Assembly (NCBI RefSeq): GCF_051020975.1
Contig: NW_027478169.1
Location: forward strand, 10,912,001-10,976,000
Length of the DNA: 64,000 bases
Source: Osmia lignaria lignaria
Lineage: Eukaryota > Arthropoda > Insecta > Hymenoptera > Megachilidae
Direction: 5' to 3'
In this document: positions 25,198 through 35,969 of the stretch, in pieces
How the letters are laid out: each line of letters starts with the position of its first letter
How positions within the stretch are numbered: the stretch's first letter is position 1
Notes under the pieces: model-generated
Seen by the model: the letters and a program-made list of their open reading frames with translations, nothing else
Databases searched by the model: none
What the model was told of the DNA's origin: nothing
Translations under genes and position numbers: made by a program

Positions 25198-25290
25198 TAT
25201 CTCGAAATATGTCCGTCAGGCCCCTTCCCTTGAGATAAATCTGCAAATATCTCGGAAACGAAGCGAGCTATGGCAAAATGTTAAGAGACC

Positions 25291-25341
25291 TTTTTTGTAG
25301 AGAATTAAGTTTCCTACTTTTTATGTTCTATGATATTTTTT
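25291..25341 (+). repeat. T-tract region before the TGATCA landmark
   Basis: Runs T6 (25291-25296), T5 (25318-25322) and T6 (25336-25341) lie 27 and 18 bp apart on the plus strand. In the alternative tail the middle run is replaced by CAATTTATG. The segment is the most A+T-rich part of the unit. The spacing is not a clean multiple of the helical repeat, so strong static curvature is uncertain. Confidence 0.7.
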
Positions 25342-26953
25342 GATCAGATGCGTAGTTCTCGAGATATATCAAGATATTTAAAAGTTCCGAAGCCGCACCA
25401 ACATAATAGAGACACAGAAACACCGTGGCCCCTTTCTTTGAGATAACTCTGCACTATTGCGAGCTGTAAATGCCACTTCCAGCTTAGCTGTGCAGAAGAA
25501 GAACAACAAGAAGAAGAAATATCTCGAAATATGTCCGTCAGGCCCCTTCCCTTGAGATAAATCTGCAAATATCTCGGAAACGAAGCGAGCTATGGCAAAA
25601 TGTTAAGAGACCTTTTTTGTAGAGAATTAAGTTTCCTACTTTTTATGTTCTATGATATTTTTCGATCAGAGGCGTAGTTCTCGAGATATATCAAGATATT
25701 TAAAAGTTCCGAAGCCGCACCAACATAATAGAGATACAGAAACACCGTGGCCCCTTTCTTTGAGATAACTCTGCACTATTGCGAGCTGCAAATGCCACTT
25801 CCAGCTTAGCTGTGCAGAGGAAGAACAACAAGAAGAAGAAATATCTCGAAATATGTCCGTCAGACCCCTTCCCTTGAGATGAATCTGCAAATATCTCGGA
25901 AACGAAGCGAGCTATGGCAAAACGTTAAGAGACCTTTTTTGTAGAGAATAATATTTCCTACAATTTACGTTCTATGATATTTTTTGATCAGAAGCGTAGT
26001 TTTCGAGATATATCGAGATATTTAAAAGTTCCGAAGCCGCACCAACATAATAGAGATACAGAAACACCGTGGCCCCTTTCTTTGAGATAACTCTGCACTA
26101 GTGCGAGCCGCAAATGCCACTTCCAGCTTAGCTGTGCAGAAGAAGAGCAACAAGAAGAAGAAATATCTCGAAATATGTCCGACAGGCCCCTTCCCTTGAG
26201 ATAAATCTGCAAATATCTCGGAAACGAAGCGAGCTATGGCGAAATGTTAAGAGACCTTTTTTGTAGAGAATTAAGTTTCCTACTTTTTATCTTCTATGAT
26301 ATTTTTTGGTCAGATGCGTAGTTCTCGAGATAGATCAAGATATTCAAAAGTTCCGAAGCCGCACCAACATAATAGAGATACAGAAACACCGTGGCTCCTT
26401 TCTTTGAGATAACTCTGCACTATTGCGAGCTGCAAATGCCACTTCCAGCTTAGCTGTGCAGAGGAAGAACAACAAGAAGAAGAAATATCTCGAAATATGT
26501 CCGTCAGGCCCCTTCCCTTGAGATAAATCTGCAAATATCTCGGAAACGAAGCGAGCTATGGCAAAATGTTAAGAGACCTTTTTTGTAGAGAATTAAGTTT
26601 CCTACTTTTTATGTTCTATGATATTTTTCGATCAGAGGCGTAGTTCTCGAGATATATCAAGATATTTAAAAGTTCCGAAGCCGCACCAACATAATAGAGA
26701 TACAGAAACACCGTGGCCCCTTTCTTTGAGATAACTCTGCACTATTGCGAGCTGTAAATGCCACTTCCAGCTTAGCTGTGCAGAAGAAGAACAACAAGAA
26801 GAAGAAACATCTCGAAATATGTCCGTCAGGCCCCTTCCCTTGAGATAAATCTGCAAATATCTCGGAAACGAAGCGAGCTATGGCAAAATGTTAAGAGACC
26901 TTTTTTGTAGAGAATTAAGTTTCCTACTTTTTATGTTCTATGATATTTTTTGA

Positions 26954-28885
26954 TCAGATGCGTAGTTCTCGAGATATATCAAGATATTCAAAAGTTGCGA
27001 AGCCGCACCAACATAATAGAGATACAGAAACACCGTGGCCCCTTTCTTTGAGATAACTCTGCACTATTGCGAGCTGCAAATGCCACTTCCAGCTTAGCTG
27101 TGCAGTGGAAGAACAACAAGCAGAAGAAATATCTCGAAATATGTCCGTCAGGCCAGTTCCTTTGAGCTGAATCTGCAAATATCTCGGAAACGAAGCGAGC
27201 TATGGCAAATTGTTAAGAGACGTTTTTTGTAGAGAATTAAGTTTCCTACTTTTTATGTTCTATGATATTTTTTGATCAGATGCGTAGTTCTCGAGATATA
27301 TCAAGATATTTAAAAGTTCCGAAGCCGCACCAACATAATAGAGATACAGAAACACCGTGGCCCCTTTCTTTGAGATAACTCTGCACTATTGCGAGCTGTA
27401 AATGCCACTTCCAGCTTAGCTGTGCAGAAGAAGAACAACAAGAAGAAGAAATATCTCGAAATATGTCCGTCAGGCCCCTTCCCTTGAGATAAATCTGCAA
27501 ATATCTCGGAAACGAAGCGAGCTATGGCAAAATGTTAAGAGACCTTTTTTGTAGAGAATTAAGTTTCCTACTTTTTATGTTCTATGATATTTTTTGATCA
27601 GATGCGTAGTTCTCGAGATATATCAAGATATTTAAAAGTTCCGAAGCCGCACCAACATAATAGAGACACAGAAACACCGTGGCCCCTTTCTTTGAGATAA
27701 CTCTGCACTATTGCGAGCTGTAAATGCCACTTCCAGCTTAGCTGTGCAGAAGAAGAACAACAAGAAGAAGAAATATCTCGAAATATGTCCGTCAGGCCCC
27801 TTCCCTTGAGATAAATCTGCAAATATCTCGGAAACGAAGCGAGCTATGGCAAAATGTTAAGAGACCTTTTTTGTAGAGAATTAAGTTTCCTACTTTTTAT
27901 GTTCTATGATATTTTTCGATCAGAGGCGTAGTTCTCGAGATATATCAAGATATTTAAAAGTTCCGAAGCCGCACCAACATAATAGAGATACAGAAACACC
28001 GTGGCCCCTTTCTTTGAGATAACTCTGCACTATTGCGAGCTGCAAATGCCACTTCCAGCTTAGCTGTGCAGAGGAAGAACAACAAGAAGAAGAAATATCT
28101 CGAAATATGTCCGTCAGACCCCTTCCCTTGAGATGAATCTGCAAATATCTCGGAAACGAAGCGAGCTATGGCAAAACGTTAAGAGACCTTTTTTGTAGAG
28201 AATAATATTTCCTACAATTTACGTTCTATGATATTTTTTGATCAGAAGCGTAGTTTTCGAGATATATCGAGATATTTAAAAGTTCCGAAGCCGCACCAAC
28301 ATAATAGAGATACAGAAACACCGTGGCCCCTTTCTTTGAGATAACTCTGCACTAGTGCGAGCCGCAAATGCCACTTCCAGCTTAGCTGTGCAGAAGAAGA
28401 GCAACAAGAAGAAGAAATATCTCGAAATATGTCCGACAGGCCCCTTCCCTTGAGATAAATCTGCAAATATCTCGGAAACGAAGCGAGCTATGGCGAAATG
28501 TTAAGAGACCTTTTTTGTAGAGAATTAAGTTTCCTACTTTTTATCTTCTATGATATTTTTTGGTCAGATGCGTAGTTCTCGAGATAGATCAAGATACTTA
28601 AAAGTTCCGAAGCCGCACCAACATAATAGAGATACAGAAACACCGTGGCCCCTCTCTTTGAGATAACTCTGCACTATTGCGAGCTGCAAATGCCACTTCC
28701 AGCTTAGCTGTGCAGAAGAAGAACAACAAGAAGAAGAAATATCTCGAAATATGTCCGTCAGGCCCCTTCCCTTGAGATAAATCTGCAAATATCTCGGAAA
28801 CGAAGCGAGCTATGGCAAAATGTTTAGAGACCTTTCTTGTAGAGAATTAAGTTTCCTACTTTTTATGTAGTATGATATTTTTTGA
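26954..28885 (+). repeat. Seven-monomer HOR, copy 2 (first six monomers)
   Basis: The monomers at 26954, 27276, 27598, 27920, 28242 and 28564 match 24700 to 26310 in order and markers. The seventh place (28886) is occupied by a different copy, with GTAGTATG before its head and GCGCGCTGC. 28564 has AAGATACTTAAAAG where 26310 has AAGATATTCAAAAG, so the copies have begun to diverge. Confidence 0.9.
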
Positions 28886-30817
28886 TCAGATGCGTAGTTC
28901 TCGAGATATATCAAGATATTTAAAAGTTCCGAAGCCGCACCAACATAATAGAGATACAGAAACACCGTGGCCCCTTTCTTTGAGATAACTCTGCACTATT
29001 GCGCGCTGCAAATGCCACTTCCAGCTTAGCTGTGCAGAAGAAGAACAACAAGAAGAAGAAATATCTCGAAATATGTCCGTCAGGCCCCTTCCCTTGAGAT
29101 AAATCTGCAAATATCTCGGAAACGAAGCGAGCTATGGCAAAATGTTAAGAGACCTTTTTTGTAGAGAATTATGTTTCCTACAATTTATGTTCTATGATAT
29201 TTTTTGATCAGAAGCGTAGTTTTCGAGATATATCGAGATATTTAAAAGTTCCGAAGCCGCACCAACATAATAGAGATACAGAAACACCGTGGCCCCTTTC
29301 TTTGGGATAACTCTGCACTATTGCGAGCTGCAAATGCCACTTCCAGCTTAGCTGTGCAGAGGAAGAACAACAAGAAGAAGAAATATCTCGAAATATGTCC
29401 GTCAGGCCAGTTCCTTTGAGATGAATCTGCAAATATCTCGGAAACGAAGCGAGCTATGGCAAAATGTTAAGAGACCTTTTTTGTAGAGAATTATGTTTCC
29501 TACAATTTATGTTCTATGATATTTTTTGATCAGAAGCGTAGTTTTCGAGATATATCGAGATATTTAAAAGTTCCGAAGCCGCACCAACATAATAGGGATA
29601 CAGAAACACCGTGGCCCCTTTCTTTGAGATAACTCTGCACTATTGCGAGCTGCAAATGCCACTTCGAGCTTAGCTGTGCAGAAGAAGAACAACAAGAAGA
29701 AGAAATATCTCGAAATATGTCCGTCAGACCCCTTCCCTTGAGATGAATCTGCAAATATCTCGGAAACGAAGCGAGCTATGGCAAAACGTTAAGAGACCTT
29801 TTTTGTAGAGAATAATATTTCCTACAATTTACGTTCTATGATATTTTTTGATCAGAAGCGTAGTTTTCGAGATATATCGAGATATTTAAAAGTTCCGAAG
29901 CCGCACCAACATAATAGAGATACAGAAACACCGTGGCCCCTTTCTTTGAGATAACTCTGCACTATTGCGAGCCGCAAATGCCACTTCCAGCTCAGCTGTG
30001 CAGAAGAAGAACAACAAGAAGAAGAAATATCTCGAAATATGTCCGTCAGGACAGTTCCTTTGAGCTGAATCTGCAAATATCTCGGAAACGAAGCGAGCTA
30101 TGGCAAAATGTTAAGAGACGTTTTTTGTAGAGAATTATGTTTCCTACAATTTATGTTCTATGATATTTTTTGATCAGATGCGTAGTTCTCGAGATATATC
30201 CAGATATTTAAAAGTTCCGAAGCCGCACCAACATAATAGAGATACAGAAACACCGTGGCCCCTTTCTTTGAGATAACTCTGCACTATTGCGAGCTGTAAA
30301 TGCCACTTCCAGCTTAGCTGTGCAGAAGAAGAACAACAAGAAGAAGAAATATCTCGAAATATGTCCGTCAGGCCCCTTCCCTTGAGATATATCTGCAAAT
30401 ATCTCGGAAACGAAGCGAGCTATGGCAAAATGTTACGAGACCTTTTTTGTAGAGAATTATGTTTCCTACAATTTATGTTCTATGATATTTTTTGAGCAGA
30501 AGCGTAGTTTTCGAGATATATCGAGATATTTAAAAGTTCCGAAGCCGCACCAACATAATAGAGATACAGAAACACCGTGGCCCCTTTCTTTGAGATAACT
30601 CTGCACTAGTGCGAGCCGCAAATGCCACTTCCAGCTTAGCTGTGCAGAAGAAGAACAACAAGAAGAAGAAACATCTCGAAATATGTCCGTCAGGCCCCTT
30701 CCCTTGAGATAAATCTGCAAATATCTCGGAAACGAAGCGAGCTATGGCAAAATGTTAAGAGACCTTTTTTGTAGAGAATTAAGTTTCCTACTTTTTATGT
30801 TCTATGATATTTTTTGA
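28886..30817 (+). repeat. Six monomers between the seven- and eight-monomer HORs
   Basis: The copies are 28886, 29208, 29530, 29852, 30174 and 30496. The pair 29530/29852 (ACTTCGAGCTT, CAGACCCCTT, AATAATATTT, then the CCAGCTCAGC form) returns at 31462/31784 and 34038/34360, so it belongs to the eight-monomer family. 30496 has GAAACATCTCG and TTTTTGAGCAG and matches 33072. Confidence 0.82.
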
Positions 30818-33393
30818 TCAGATGCGTAGTTCTCGAGATATATCAAGATATTTAAAAGTTCCGAAGCCGCACCAACATAATAGAGATACAGAAACACCGT
30901 GGCCCCTTTCTTTGAGATAACTCTGCACTAGTGCGAGCTGCAAATGCCACTTCCAGCTTAGCTGTGCAGAAGAAGAACAACAAGAAGAAGAAATATCTCG
31001 AAATATGTCCGTCAGGCCCCTTCCCTTGAGATAAATCTGAAAATATCTCGGAAACGAAGCGAGCTATGGCAAAATGTTAAGAGACCTTTTTTGTAGAGAA
31101 TTAAGTTTCCTACTTTTTATGCTCTATGATATTTTTTGATCAGATGCGTAGTTCTCGAGATATATCAAGATATTTAAAAGTTCCGAAGCCGCACCAACAT
31201 AATAGAGATACAGAAACACCGTGGCCCCTTTCTTTGAGATAACTCTGCACTATTGCGAGCTGCAAATGCCACTTCCAGCTTAGCTGTGCAGAGGAAGAAC
31301 AACAAGAAGAAGAAATATCTCGAAATATGTCCGTCAGGCCAGTTCCTTTGTGCTGAATCTGCAAATATCTCGGAAACGAAGCGAGCTATGGCAAAATGTT
31401 AAGAGACGTTTTTTGTAGAGAATTATGTTTCCTACAATTTATGTTCTATGATATTTTTTGATCAGAAGCGTAGTTTTCGAGATATATCGAGATATTTAAA
31501 AGTTCCGAAGCCGCACCAACATAATAGGGATACAGAAACACCGTGGCCCCTTTCTTTGAGATAACTCTGCACTATTGCGAGCTGCAAATGCCACTTCGAG
31601 CTTAGCTGTGCAGAAGAAGAACAACAAGAAGAAGAAATATCTCGAAATATGTCCGTCAGACCCCTTCCCTTGAGATGAATCTGCAAATATCTCGGAAACG
31701 AAGCGAGCTATGGCAAAACGTTAAGAGACCTTTTTTGTAGAGAATAATATTTCCTACAATTTACGTTCTATGATATTTTTTGATCAGAAGCGTAGTTTTC
31801 GAGATATATCGAGATATTTAAAAGTTCCGAAGCCGCACCAACATAATAGAGATACAGAAACACCGTGGCCCCTTTCTTTGAGATAACTCTGCACTATTGC
31901 GAGCCGCAAATGCCACTTCCAGCTCAGCTGTGCAGAAGAAGAACAACAAGAAGAAGAAATATCTCGAAATATGTCCGTCAGGCCAGTTCCTTTGAGCTGA
32001 AGCTGCAAATATCTCGGAAACGAAGCGAGCTATGGCAAAATATTAAGAGACGTTTTTTGTAGAGAATTATGTTTCCTACAATTTATGTTCTATGATATTT
32101 TTTGATCAGAAGCGTAGTTTTCGAGATATATCGAGATATTTAAAAGTTCCGAAGACGCACCAACATAATAGAGATACAAAAAAACCGTGGCCCCTTTCTT
32201 TGAGATAACTGTGCACCAGTGCGAGCCGCAAATGCCACTTCCAGCTTAGCTGTGCAGAAGAAGAACAACAAGAAGAAGAAATATCTCGAAATATGTCCGT
32301 CAGGCCCCTTCCCTTGAGATAAATCTGCAAATATCTCGGAAACGAAGCGAGCTATCGCAAAATGTTAAGAGACCTTTTTTGTAGAGAATTATGTTTCCTA
32401 CAATTTATGTTCTACGATATTTTTTGATCAGAAGCGTAGTTTTCGAGATATATCGAGATATTTAAAAGTTCCGAAGCCGCACCAACATAATAGAGATACA
32501 GAAACACCGTGGCCCCTTTCTTTGAGATAACTCTGCACTAGTGCGAGCTGCAAATGCCACTTCCAGCTTAGCTGTGCAGAAGAAGAACAACAAGAAGAAG
32601 AAATATCTCGAAATATGTCCGTCAGGCCCCTTCCCTTGAGATAAATCTGCAAATATCTCGGAAACGAAGCGAGCTATGGCAAAATGTTAAGAGACCTTTT
32701 TTGTAGAGAATTAAGTTTCCTACTTTTTATGTTCTATGATATTTTTTGATCAGATGCGTAGTTCTCGAGATATATCAAGATATTTAAAAGTTCCGAAGCC
32801 GCACCAACATAATAGAGATACAGAAACACCGTGGCCCCTTTCTTTGAGATAACTCTGCACTATTGCGAGCTGCAAATGCCACTTCCAGCTAAGCTGTGCA
32901 GAGGAAGAACAACAAGAAGAAGAAATATCTCGAAATATGTCCGTCAGGCCAGTTCCTTTGAGCTGAATCTGCAAATATCTCGGAAACGAAGCGAGCTATG
33001 GCAAAATGTTAAGAGAAGTTTTTTGTAGAGAATTATGCTTCCTACAATTTATGTTCTATGATATTTTTTGATCAGAAGCGTAGTTTTCGAGATATATCGA
33101 GATGTTTAAAAGTTCCGAAGCCGCACCAACATAATAGGGATACAGAAACACCGTGGCCCCTTTCTTTGAGATAACTCTGCACTAGTGCGAGCCGCAAATG
33201 CCACTTCCAGCTTAGCTGTGCAGAAGAAGAACAACAAGAAGAAGAAACATCTCGAAATATGTCCGTCAGGCCCCTTCCCTTGAGATAAATCTGCAAATAT
33301 CTCGGAAACGAAGCGAGCTATGGCAAAATGTTAAGAGACCTTTTTTGTAGAGAATTAAGTTTCCTACTTTTTATGTTCTATGATATTTTTTGA
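30818..33393 (+). repeat. Eight-monomer HOR, copy 1 (2576 bp)
   Basis: The monomers begin at 30818, 31140, 31462, 31784, 32106, 32428, 32750 and 33072. Markers repeated 2576 bp later are: ATCTGAAAATATC and ATGCTCTATG (30818), TTTGTGCTGAAT (31140), ACTTCGAGCTT (31462), GAGCTGAAGCTGC (31784), GAAGACGCACC with ACAAAAAAACCG and GCTATCGCAAAA (32106), and CCAGCTAAGC with ATTATGCTTCC (32750), then GAGATGTTTAAAAG (33072). Confidence 0.93.
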
Positions 33394-35969
33394 TCAGTTG
33401 CGTAGTTCTCGAGATATATCAAGATATTTAAAAGTTCCGAAGCCGCACCAACATAATAGAGATACAGAAACACCGTGGCCCCTTTCTTTGAGATAACTCT
33501 GCACTAGTGCGAGCTGCAAATGCCACTTCCAGCTTAGCTGTGCAGAAGAAGAACAACAAGAAGAAGAAATATCTCGAAATATGTCCGTCAGGCCCCTTCC
33601 CTTGAGATAAATCTGAAAATATCTCGGAAACGAAGCGAGCTATGGCAAAATGTTAAGAGACCTTTTTTGTAGAGAATTAAGTTTCCTACTTTTTATGCTC
33701 TATGATATTTTTTGATCAGATGCGTAGTTCTCGAGATATATCAAGATATTTAAAAGTTCCGAAGCCGCACCAACATAATAGAGATACAGAAACACCGTGG
33801 CCCCTTTCTTTGAGATAACTCTGCACTATTGCGAGCTGCAAATGCCACTTCCAGCTTAGCTGTGCAGAGGAAGAACAACAAGAAGAAGAAATATCTCGAA
33901 ATATGTCCGTCAGGCCAGTTCCTTTGTGCTGAATCTGCAAATATCTCGGAAACGAAGCGAGCTATGGCAAAATGTTAAGAGACGTTTTTTGTAGAGAATT
34001 ATGTTTCCTACAATTTATGTTCTATGATATTTTTTGATCAGAAGCGTAGTTTTCGAGATATATCGAGATATTTAAAAGTTCCGAAGCCGCACCAACATAA
34101 TAGGGATACAGAAACACCGTGGCCCCTTTCTTTGAGATAACTCTGCACTATTGCGAGCTGCAAATGCCACTTCGAGCTTAGCTGTGCAGAAGAAGAACAA
34201 CAAGAAGAAGAAATATCTCGAAATATGTCCGTCAGACCCCTTCCCTTGAGATGAATCTGCAAATATCTCGGAAACGAAGCGAGCTATGGCAAAACGTTAA
34301 GAGACCTTTTTTGTAGAGAATAATATTTCCTACAATTTACGTTCTATGATATTTTTTGATCAGAAGCGTAGTTTTCGAGATATATCGAGATATTTAAAAG
34401 TTCCGAAGCCGCACCAACATAATAGAGATACAGAAACACCGTGGCCCCTTTCTTTGAGATAACTCTGCACTATTGCGAGCCGCAAATGCCACTTCCAGCT
34501 CAGCTGTGCAGAAGAAGAACAACAAGAAGAAGAAATATCTCGAAATATGTCCGTCAGGCCAGTTCCTTTGAGCTGAAGCTGCAAATATCTCGGAAACGAA
34601 GCGAGCTATGGCAAAATATTAAGAGACGTTTTTTGTAGAGAATTACGTTTCCTACAATTTATGTTCTATGATATTTTTTGATCAGAAGCGTAGTTTTCGA
34701 GATATATCGAGATATTTAAAAGTTCCGAAGACGCACCAACATAATAGAGATACAAAAAAACCGTGGCCCCTTTCTTTGAGATAACTGTGCACCAGTGCGA
34801 GCCGCAAATGCCACTTCCAGCTTAGCTGTGCAGAAGAAGAACAACAAGAAGAAGAAATATCTCGAAATATGTCCGTCAGGCCCCTTCCCTTGAGATAAAT
34901 CTGCAAATATCTCGGAAACGAAGCGAGCTATCGCAAAATGTTAAGAGACCTTTTTTGTAGAGAATTATGTTTCCTACAATTTATGTTCTACGATATTTTT
35001 TGATCAGAAGCGTAGTTTTCGAGATATATCGAGATATTTAAAAGTTCCGAAGCCGCACCAACATAATAGAGATACAGAAACACCGTGGCCCCTTTCTTTG
35101 AGATAACTCTGCACTAGTGCGAGCTGCAAATGCCACTTCCAGCTTAGCTGTGCAGAAGAAGAACAACAAGAAGAAGAAATATCTCGAAATATGTCCGTCA
35201 GGCCCCTTCCCTTGAGATAAATCTGCAAATATCTCGGAAACGAAGCGAGCTATGGCAAAATGTTAAGAGACCTTTTTTGTAGAGAATTAAGTTTCCTACT
35301 TTTTATGTTCTATGATATTTTTTGATCAGATGCGTAGTTCTCGAGATATATCAAGATATTTAAAAGTTCCGAAGCCGCACCAACATAATAGAGATACAGA
35401 AACACCGTGGCCCCTTTCTTTGAGATAACTCTGCACTATTGCGAGCTGCAAATGCCACTTCCAGCTAAGCTGTGCAGAGGAAGAACAACAAGAAGAAGAA
35501 ATATCTCGAAATATGTCCGTCAGGCCAGTTCCTTTGAGCTGAATCTGCAAATATCTCGGAAACGAAGCGAGCTATGGCAAAATGTTAAGAGACGTTTTTT
35601 GTAGAGAATTATGCTTCCTACAATTTATGTTCTATGATATTTTTTGATCAGAAGCGTAGTTTTCGAGATATATCGAGATGTTTAAAAGTTCCGAAGCCGC
35701 ACCAACATAATAGGGATACAGAAACACCGTGGCCCCTTTCTTTGAGATAACTCTGCACTAGTGCGAGCCGCAAATGCCACTTCCAGCTTAGCTGTGCAGA
35801 AGAAGAACAACAAGAAGAAGAAATATCTCGAAATATGTCCGTCAGGCCCCTTCCGTTGTGATAAATCTGCAAATATCTCGGAAACGAAACGAGCTATGGC
35901 AAAATGTTAAGAGACCTTTTTTGTAGAGAATTAAGTTTCCTACTTTTTATGTTCTATGATATTTTTTGA
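33394..35969 (+). repeat. Eight-monomer HOR, copy 2 (2576 bp)
   Basis: It repeats copy 1 marker by marker. Visible differences are few. GATCAGTTGCG opens 33394 only. ATTACGTTTCC in 34360 stands against ATTATGTTTCC in 31784. GAGACGTTTTTTG in 35326 stands against GAGAAGTTTTTTG in 32750. The last monomer (35648) shares GAGATGTTTAAAAG with 33072 but has CTTCCGTTGTGATAAAT and lacks GAAACATCTCG. Confidence 0.93.

Larger units (their letters stand above)
25105..25245 (+). repeat. Internal direct duplication in the monomer, 114 bp apart
   Basis: Positions 25105-25131 and 25219-25245 align without gaps over 27 bp with 24 identities. Both read GGCCCCTT, then a T/C-variable pyrimidine run, then TTGAGATAA, one variable base and TCTGCA. 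Weaker similarity continues on both sides, for example a shared GCGAGCT further right. The pair recurs in essentially every copy, so the duplication is older than the array. It suggests that the 322-bp unit grew from a shorter element. Confidence 0.85.
25022..25246 (-). other. Recurrent minus-strand open frame, 74 codons, judged non-coding
   Basis: Nearly every monomer has an open frame of this size on the minus strand, translating to a peptide with a CCSSSAQLSWKWH-like middle and a CWCGFGTFKYLDISRE-like end. In the standard copies its first codon is TTG, not ATG, because the plus strand reads CTGCAAATA. No promoter, signal peptide or recognised domain is visible. Stops arise in several copies: TTTCAGCTT in 232, 20836 and 22446; GAGTTAAATC in 23090; GAACATCAAG in 53358 and 54968; TTCAGAAGCC in 57866 and 58831. 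Stop-bearing copies have been duplicated within HORs. I treat the frame as a by-product of a homogenised repeat. Confidence 0.75.
25038..25254. repeat. ATATCTCG motif family, both orientations
   Basis: ATATCTCG occurs on the plus strand at 25197-25204 and 25247-25254, and its complement CGAGATAT at 25038-25045. Copies with the alternative head (for example 31784) read CGAGATATATCGAGATAT, which gives two adjacent copies on the minus strand. The motif is thus present three or four times per 322 bp in inverted orientations. It might mark ancestral subrepeats, a stem-forming element or a protein-binding site; the sequence alone does not decide. Confidence 0.7.
25022..25343 (+). repeat. Reference monomer (322 bp)
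   Basis: Chosen as a representative copy. In order it holds: the GATGCG head with TCTCGAGA (25035-25042) and CGAGATAT; TTTAAAAGTTCCGAAGCCGC; the first GGCCCC/TTGAGATAA repeat (25105-25131); the nested inverted repeat (25125-25175); the purine tract (25172-25197); ATATCTCG (25197-25204); the second GGCCCC/TTGAGATAA repeat (25219-25245); ATATCTCG (25247-25254); the near-constant GAAACGAAGCGAGCTATGGC; and three T-tracts (25291-25341) before the next TGATCA. The start at TCA of TGATCA is a convention of mine; a tandem array has no natural first base. Confidence 0.95.
24700..26953 (+). repeat. Seven-monomer HOR, copy 1 (2254 bp)
   Basis: The monomers begin at 24700, 25022, 25344, 25666, 25988, 26310 and 26632. 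Markers repeated exactly 2254 bp later are: AAAGTTGCGAAG with GCAGTGGAAG and GCAAATTGTT (24700), GAGACACAG (25344), CAGACCCCTT with AACGTTAAG and AATAATATTT (25666), GTCCGACAGG with GGCGAAATG (25988), and TTTTTGGTCAG with GATAGATC (26310). Confidence 0.92.

Noticed and set aside
25125..25260. Hammerhead ribozyme as found in some animal satellites
   Set aside because: I found no CTGANGA core followed at proper distance by GAAA with a flanking stem and a GTC-type cleavage site on either strand.
25245..25270. CENP-B box
   Set aside because: On the minus strand, CTTCGTTTCCGAG shares TTCG but lacks the required A and CGGG at the consensus spacing. No other match was seen.
25270..25300. RNA polymerase III promoter or tRNA-derived (SINE-like) origin
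   Set aside because: TGGCAAAATG is only loosely like a box A, and TTCCGAAGCC only loosely like a box B. They are in the wrong order and spacing, and no tRNA fold is visible.
25291..25341. Strongly curved DNA from phased T-tracts
   Set aside because: The spacings of 27 and 18 bp are not near multiples of 10.5 bp, so simple phasing is not supported. A bend assay would be needed.
29933..30130. Plus-strand 65-codon frames starting ATGGCCCC-like (six to eight copies)
   Set aside because: The frames actually begin at GTG in CCGTGGCCCC and depend on single base changes in the TAG/TGA context. They are alternative-frame shadows of the repeat.
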